From: Hepatocystis sp. ex Piliocolobus tephrosceles
Lineage: Eukaryota; Apicomplexa; Aconoidasida; Haemosporida; Plasmodiidae
DNA: 35,097 nucleotides
Reading direction: 5' to 3'
NCBI GenBank assembly: GCA_902459845.2
Contig: CABPSV020000068.1
Coordinates: forward strand, 62 to 35,158
This document shows, piece by piece, positions 31,401 to 35,097 of this stretch. Every line of letters starts with the position of its first letter. Position 1 is the stretch's first letter. The notes beneath the pieces are model-generated. The model made no database searches and was not told the DNA's origin. It saw nothing but the letters and a program-made list of their open reading frames with translations. The translations under genes and the position numbers were made by a program.

Positions 31401-34122
31401 TATAATAATGATAGTAATTCTTTTTATTATTCTGCTTCTCCATCTGGTGATGGTTCATTGTCTGATTCAAACTGTTCAACATCAGAAGATTCTACATCTA
31501 ATTTAGATGCATCTTCTTCATCTTCTATTGTTTCTTCTTCAGCAACATCTTCATCATCTTCATCAGCATCATCATCGTTGTCTTGTGGTATATCTTATGC
31601 CAATTCTTCTGATATAAGTTTAGATTCAAGTGTTAGTTCAAATTCCAACTCCGATTCAGACACTAACACATCAACATCATCTTCTTCCATACAATCAGAT
31701 TCTTCTGGTCCAACTTCTTACAGTTATTTAAAAGGAAAACAGTGTTTTTATATTTTATTACTTATCAATGACGTTTATAGATTTTTCCCTCTTGATATGA
31801 AAATTAATCATAGTTTACTTTTATTTGATTTATTAAAAAAAACAAATCGTGAACCTAATGAATTATATCCTACTATAGATATACTATACATACCGTATAA
31901 TAAAAAAACAATTATCAGTAAAAATATTTCAGAAGAAAAAAATAAGAATGTTTTATTTTTTCTTAAATATTTTGATATATGTACAAAAAATAAAATTGAT
32001 GACACATGTTTAGTTTGTTTAGATGTAATTCATTGTAATACTCATTTAAAATTTCAAAAATTAGAGGAACGAGTAATTGAAAAAATAGTAAAAGCTATGG
32101 AAAAGGGATATATAACAAAATATAAATATGAAGTCCTTTTAAATTATTTACAAACATGTAGTAACAGTGGATTAGCCAATCGTAATCGTTATACCAATAT
32201 GCTTACACATAGTAATAACAATAATGATATCCATCGTAATGGAAATTCAACTAGTAACATGATCGGAAATAATAGTAATGATACTATTTCAGATACAGAC
32301 CAAGTGTTAAGTTTTAAAATATTTACAGAATATAAAAAAAGATGTAATATTATAAAATCGAAGAAAATAATTGGACATAATAAAATAGCACACGGAGATA
32401 TATTAATTTTTAATTTTAACAATAATTCATTAGTAGAAAAAAAAAAAAAATTTTTACATACACTAGGTGCAACAAGAAAAGATCTCCATCAAACAAAAGA
32501 AAATGAAACAAGATATAATATTCATTATAATTCAAATATTTTTAGTAAAACTTTATATAAAAAAATAAAACTAATACAAAAAAATAATAATATTATTTAC
32601 ATTATTAACAATATAAATGGACTTAGTTATAAAATTCGTTTATTTGTATCTAATAATAATTTAGTTAATATATCAAATAAGGGAGAATGTCAAACTAATA
32701 CAGTTAATATGCTTAACAATAATTATTTTTTACTTACATCTGATACAAAAAAAGATATAAATAATGCTTCTACTACCCCGTTAATTAAAACGAATACATT
32801 TTCTCCTCATGATATTCTTGAAAATGGTTCCATACCTTTGGATGTTGTTAAACAAAACGGTTTAAACAATCCGAATAGTCATATAAGTGTCATTAATAAA
32901 GTTAATAACGTATCTAATCAAATAACACCTAATACATTATCAAACGAAAGTAACAATGTCAATATTATTAGTTGTATTGACACATCCAATGCTACTCATG
33001 ATGTACAATCATCTATAGATACGAATATAACCAATAATAATAATAATAATAATGGTAGTCCATTTGTTACTAATATGATTAAGAACGGTAACATATCGTA
33101 TAATATGAACTATAGTTTAGGTAATAATAATGCTTTTGCATTAAATTCGAACATGACTACCACAGGTGTGACTACCACAGGTGTGACTACCACAGGTGTG
33201 ACTACCACAGGTGTGACTACCACAGGTGTGACTACCACCGGTGTGACCACCACAGGTATGACCACCACAGGTATGACCACCACAGGTATGACCACCACAT
33301 GTATGACTACCACAGGTGTAACCACCACAGGTGTAACCACCACAGGTGTTACTAAGATATATGCTACCGAGTTTGAAAAGGACATACTAAACGACATTAT
33401 TAATAACGCTGATATAAATTTCAGTTGTATAGATATAAACAAAGATGACTTAAATGAAATGGAGATAATAAATTTATACGCATTTTTAAAGAAATACAGT
33501 TCCGATACTGAGTTTACTGATACTTATAGTAATGTATATAAATACAGTTTAATAAATAAAGGTTCATTAGAAAAATTAAAAAAGATATTTAATATTAACA
33601 GAAATTTTTTTTTAAAAAAAAAAAAAAAAAAAAAAAGTAAAACTACTAACATAAATGGTAATAGTAGTACTATTACGACAATTCCTATCCATGTAAAAAA
33701 CGAATCAGTAAACAGTGAAATAATGGAAATATGTAGAGACTATCAATATCCTTTTTATTCACCTGTCATTTCAGATGCCAATTCAGATGATGAACAAAAT
33801 AGAGAAAAGCAAAAAAAAAGAAGTATACAGACAAAAAAAAAAAAAAAAAATGAACTCATCATGCACAACCAAAAAAAAGAACGAACAAAACGCGGCAAAA
33901 TAGAAGCGTGTTATTATGAAGTAAAAAAAGGTAACTCTATGTTTTTTTCTTATGAACATTGTAACAGTATGAGTAAGTTAAATAACATCAGTGACACAAG
34001 TAGTTGTATTAGTAGTAGCCGCAGTAGTAGTAATAGTATGGATAATATTAATATTAATAATAGTAATAATAATAATAATAATAGTAATAATAATAATAAT
34101 AACAATAGTAATAATAATAATA

Positions 34123-34153
<31 letters not shown>

Positions 34154-35022
34154 TAGTAATAGTAACAGTAATAATAAAATTGATAGACTTAATCGTAAAG
34201 ATGATCAGATACTACAACAAAAAGAAAAAGAAACAGAAGAAACAAAAAAGAATGTTAAATTAGATCCTAATGTAACAATTAACTCAAACATGTCTGTAAA
34301 TGAATATAATATATCACAAGATTTTATATTACCTTATTACTCTGATATGTCGTCACACTCATCAGCCAATTCCGCATTAACATATACTTCTGAATCAACT
34401 GACTTTTATTTAGATAATGTAGAAGAACCTTTAGAACCTGTTTATACTAGTGAAATATGTGATCATAAAATAAGAATGAAAAAAGAAAAAAAGAGAATTA
34501 AGCAACAACAAAGGAAAAACAAGGAAAATAGAAAAATCAAACAAAAAAACAAAAAAAATATGATCGAATTAAAACATAATGAAAATATAGAATATAAAGA
34601 TATTAATACAAAAATAGTTAATCAAAATGAGGGAAATAATTTAACAAACACAACAGTTCAGACTAAACAAACACCAAATTTAACTATTTCATCTGTTGAT
34701 GTAATAAATGGTCATACTAATATTAATAATCAAGAAATAACAAAAACTGATATTTCATTAAACACTTATCAACCTGTTTATAATAATAACATAAGTATTA
34801 ATACTAATAATTTAAGTCATCAAAACAGGAATAGTTCAATGGAATTTATACATGAATATAATAATACCACACAAAATAACAAAATAACTCATAACAGTGT
34901 AGATTTTATGAATAGTCATTATGATTTTGAACAAAATAATCAGATGTATAATTCATCTGAAAAAATTATCAGTATATATAATAAAGATAATACAACAATA
35001 GAAGGAGTTTTAAACAACTTGC

Positions 35023-35096
<74 letters not shown>

Positions 35097-35097
35097 C
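26187..35097 (+). CDS. USP7-like ubiquitin C-terminal hydrolase with MATH domain (3' end outside window)
   Basis: A giant cysteine deubiquitinase, open from the ATG at 26187 (in-frame stop TAA at 26160) to the window edge: 2970 codons with no stop and no intron needed. Residues 1-255 are Asn/His-rich with an acidic block. A MATH domain spans about 260-395 (WKHCPNFIFRILF, then DRGWHNFVPFEKLREPGFI). The USP domain spans about 419-1290. Catalytic Cys423 is in GLKNHGATCYMNALLQLLFH, His1217 in MNSGHYYSF and Asp1234 in KCDDEK; His-Asp spacing equals that of human USP7. The segments SFGWGVSEVFTQQDTHELLK, KGTVVEGTVKKMFEG and LNDRFEFYKEIDL are also USP7-like. A low-complexity insert of about 550 residues splits the domain. 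Downstream, about 1850-1960 (KQCFYILLLINDVYRFFP onward) may be a ubiquitin-like fold, as in USP7. The gene ends in poly-Gln at the edge. A separate Plasmodium UBP1 linked to artemisinin response is also USP7-like; the context argues that this is a different locus. Confidence 0.92.
28008..28082 (+). repeat. 12-bp in-frame repeat encoding (SGAG)n in USP
   Basis: About six 12-bp units (AGTGGTGCTGGT and variants) encode SGAG, SGTG and SGNG. Gly/Ala/Ser-rich sequence is rare in such an AT-rich genome. It is located inside the insert between the catalytic Cys and His boxes. Confidence 0.92.
28336..28500 (+). repeat. Poly-Asn repeat in USP insert
   Basis: AAT/AAC codons with scattered AGT/AGC encode a long Asn-rich tract with Ser. 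It lies in the insert that divides the USP domain. The minus strand gives poly-Leu or poly-Ile frames, which are artefacts. Confidence 0.93.
31155..31325 (+). repeat. 12-bp in-frame repeat encoding (KHGS)n in USP
   Basis: About 14 units of four codons encode KHGS, with variants KHST, KHAT, KHGT and KHSS, preceded by a Lys/His-rich stretch. The result is a His- and Lys-rich segment with a strong positive charge about 400 residues after the USP domain. Confidence 0.93.
33153..33350 (+). repeat. 15-bp in-frame repeat encoding (VTTTG)n in USP
   Basis: About 13 units of five codons encode TTTGV or TTTGM. GTG, GTA, GTT and ATG vary at one position, and one unit has Cys for Gly. It is Thr-rich and uncharged, unlike the surrounding Asn/Lys-rich sequence. 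Confidence 0.93.
34028..34170 (+). repeat. Second poly-Asn/Ser repeat in USP
   Basis: Asn runs with Ser interruptions, coded by AAT, AAC and AGT. It lies in the disordered C-terminal half of the open frame. Confidence 0.92.
35022..35097 (+). repeat. (CAA)n poly-Gln repeat, truncated by window edge
   Basis: Twenty-five CAA codons in the USP frame, continuing past the end of the window. Pure CAA repeats like this commonly vary in length. The full extent cannot be seen. Confidence 0.93.

Noticed and set aside
1..35097. tRNA, rRNA, transposon, CRISPR or prophage elements
   Set aside because: I saw no tRNA cloverleaf-like segment, rRNA, transposase or reverse-transcriptase motif, or spaced direct repeats. 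All tandem repeats are minisatellites or in-frame coding repeats.

Overview
The window is very AT-rich nuclear DNA from an apicomplexan, almost certainly a Plasmodium species. The basis is Asn/Lys-rich proteins with poly-Asn inserts, runs of A or T up to about 50 nt, (TA)n tracts between genes, small GT-AG introns with T-rich acceptors, and leaders that look apicoplast- or mitochondrion-targeted. The species cannot be fixed from the sequence alone. From memory only, the gene set (NFS1/IscS, TIM50, a MATH-domain ubiquitin hydrolase) resembles part of P. falciparum chromosome 7. There are no tRNA or rRNA genes, no transposons and no CRISPR arrays that I can see.

Layout, left to right: (1) 630-2252 (+), mitochondrial cysteine desulfurase NFS1/IscS. 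(2) A 2.1-kb gap with GC-richer islands and one candidate cryptic exon (2691-2783). (3) 4357-7095 (+), a 912-aa protein with a leader resembling an apicoplast-targeting leader and a C-terminal domain that I read as ClpS-like. (4) 8383-11946 (+), VPS53 of the GARP tethering complex. (5) 12558-14333 (-), TIM50. (6) 15746-16435 (+), a three-exon DAD1/OST2 gene whose exons 2 and 3 I reconstructed from splice signals. (7) 16665-17162 (+), a small protein with a plastid-type leader that resembles bacterial ribosomal protein bS21. (8) 17999-20519 (-), a two-exon, 750-aa protein of unknown function. (9) A 5.7-kb divergent intergenic region with (TA)n, homopolymers and a possible small minus-strand gene (22809-23066). 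(10) 26187 to beyond the right edge (+), a giant USP7-like deubiquitinase with MATH and USP domains.

The genes do not form an operon. They do share a theme: two mitochondrial proteins (NFS1 for Fe-S clusters, TIM50 for import) and two probable apicoplast proteins (ClpS-like adaptor, bS21-like). The others act in the secretory pathway (VPS53 at the Golgi, DAD1 in the ER) and in ubiquitin turnover. The points most worth a second look are the divergent ClpS-like domain, the hidden DAD1 exons, the bS21-like protein, the two-exon unknown gene, the 550-residue insert inside the USP catalytic domain, gene-specific minisatellites immediately upstream of several start codons, and coding-like islands in the two largest gaps.
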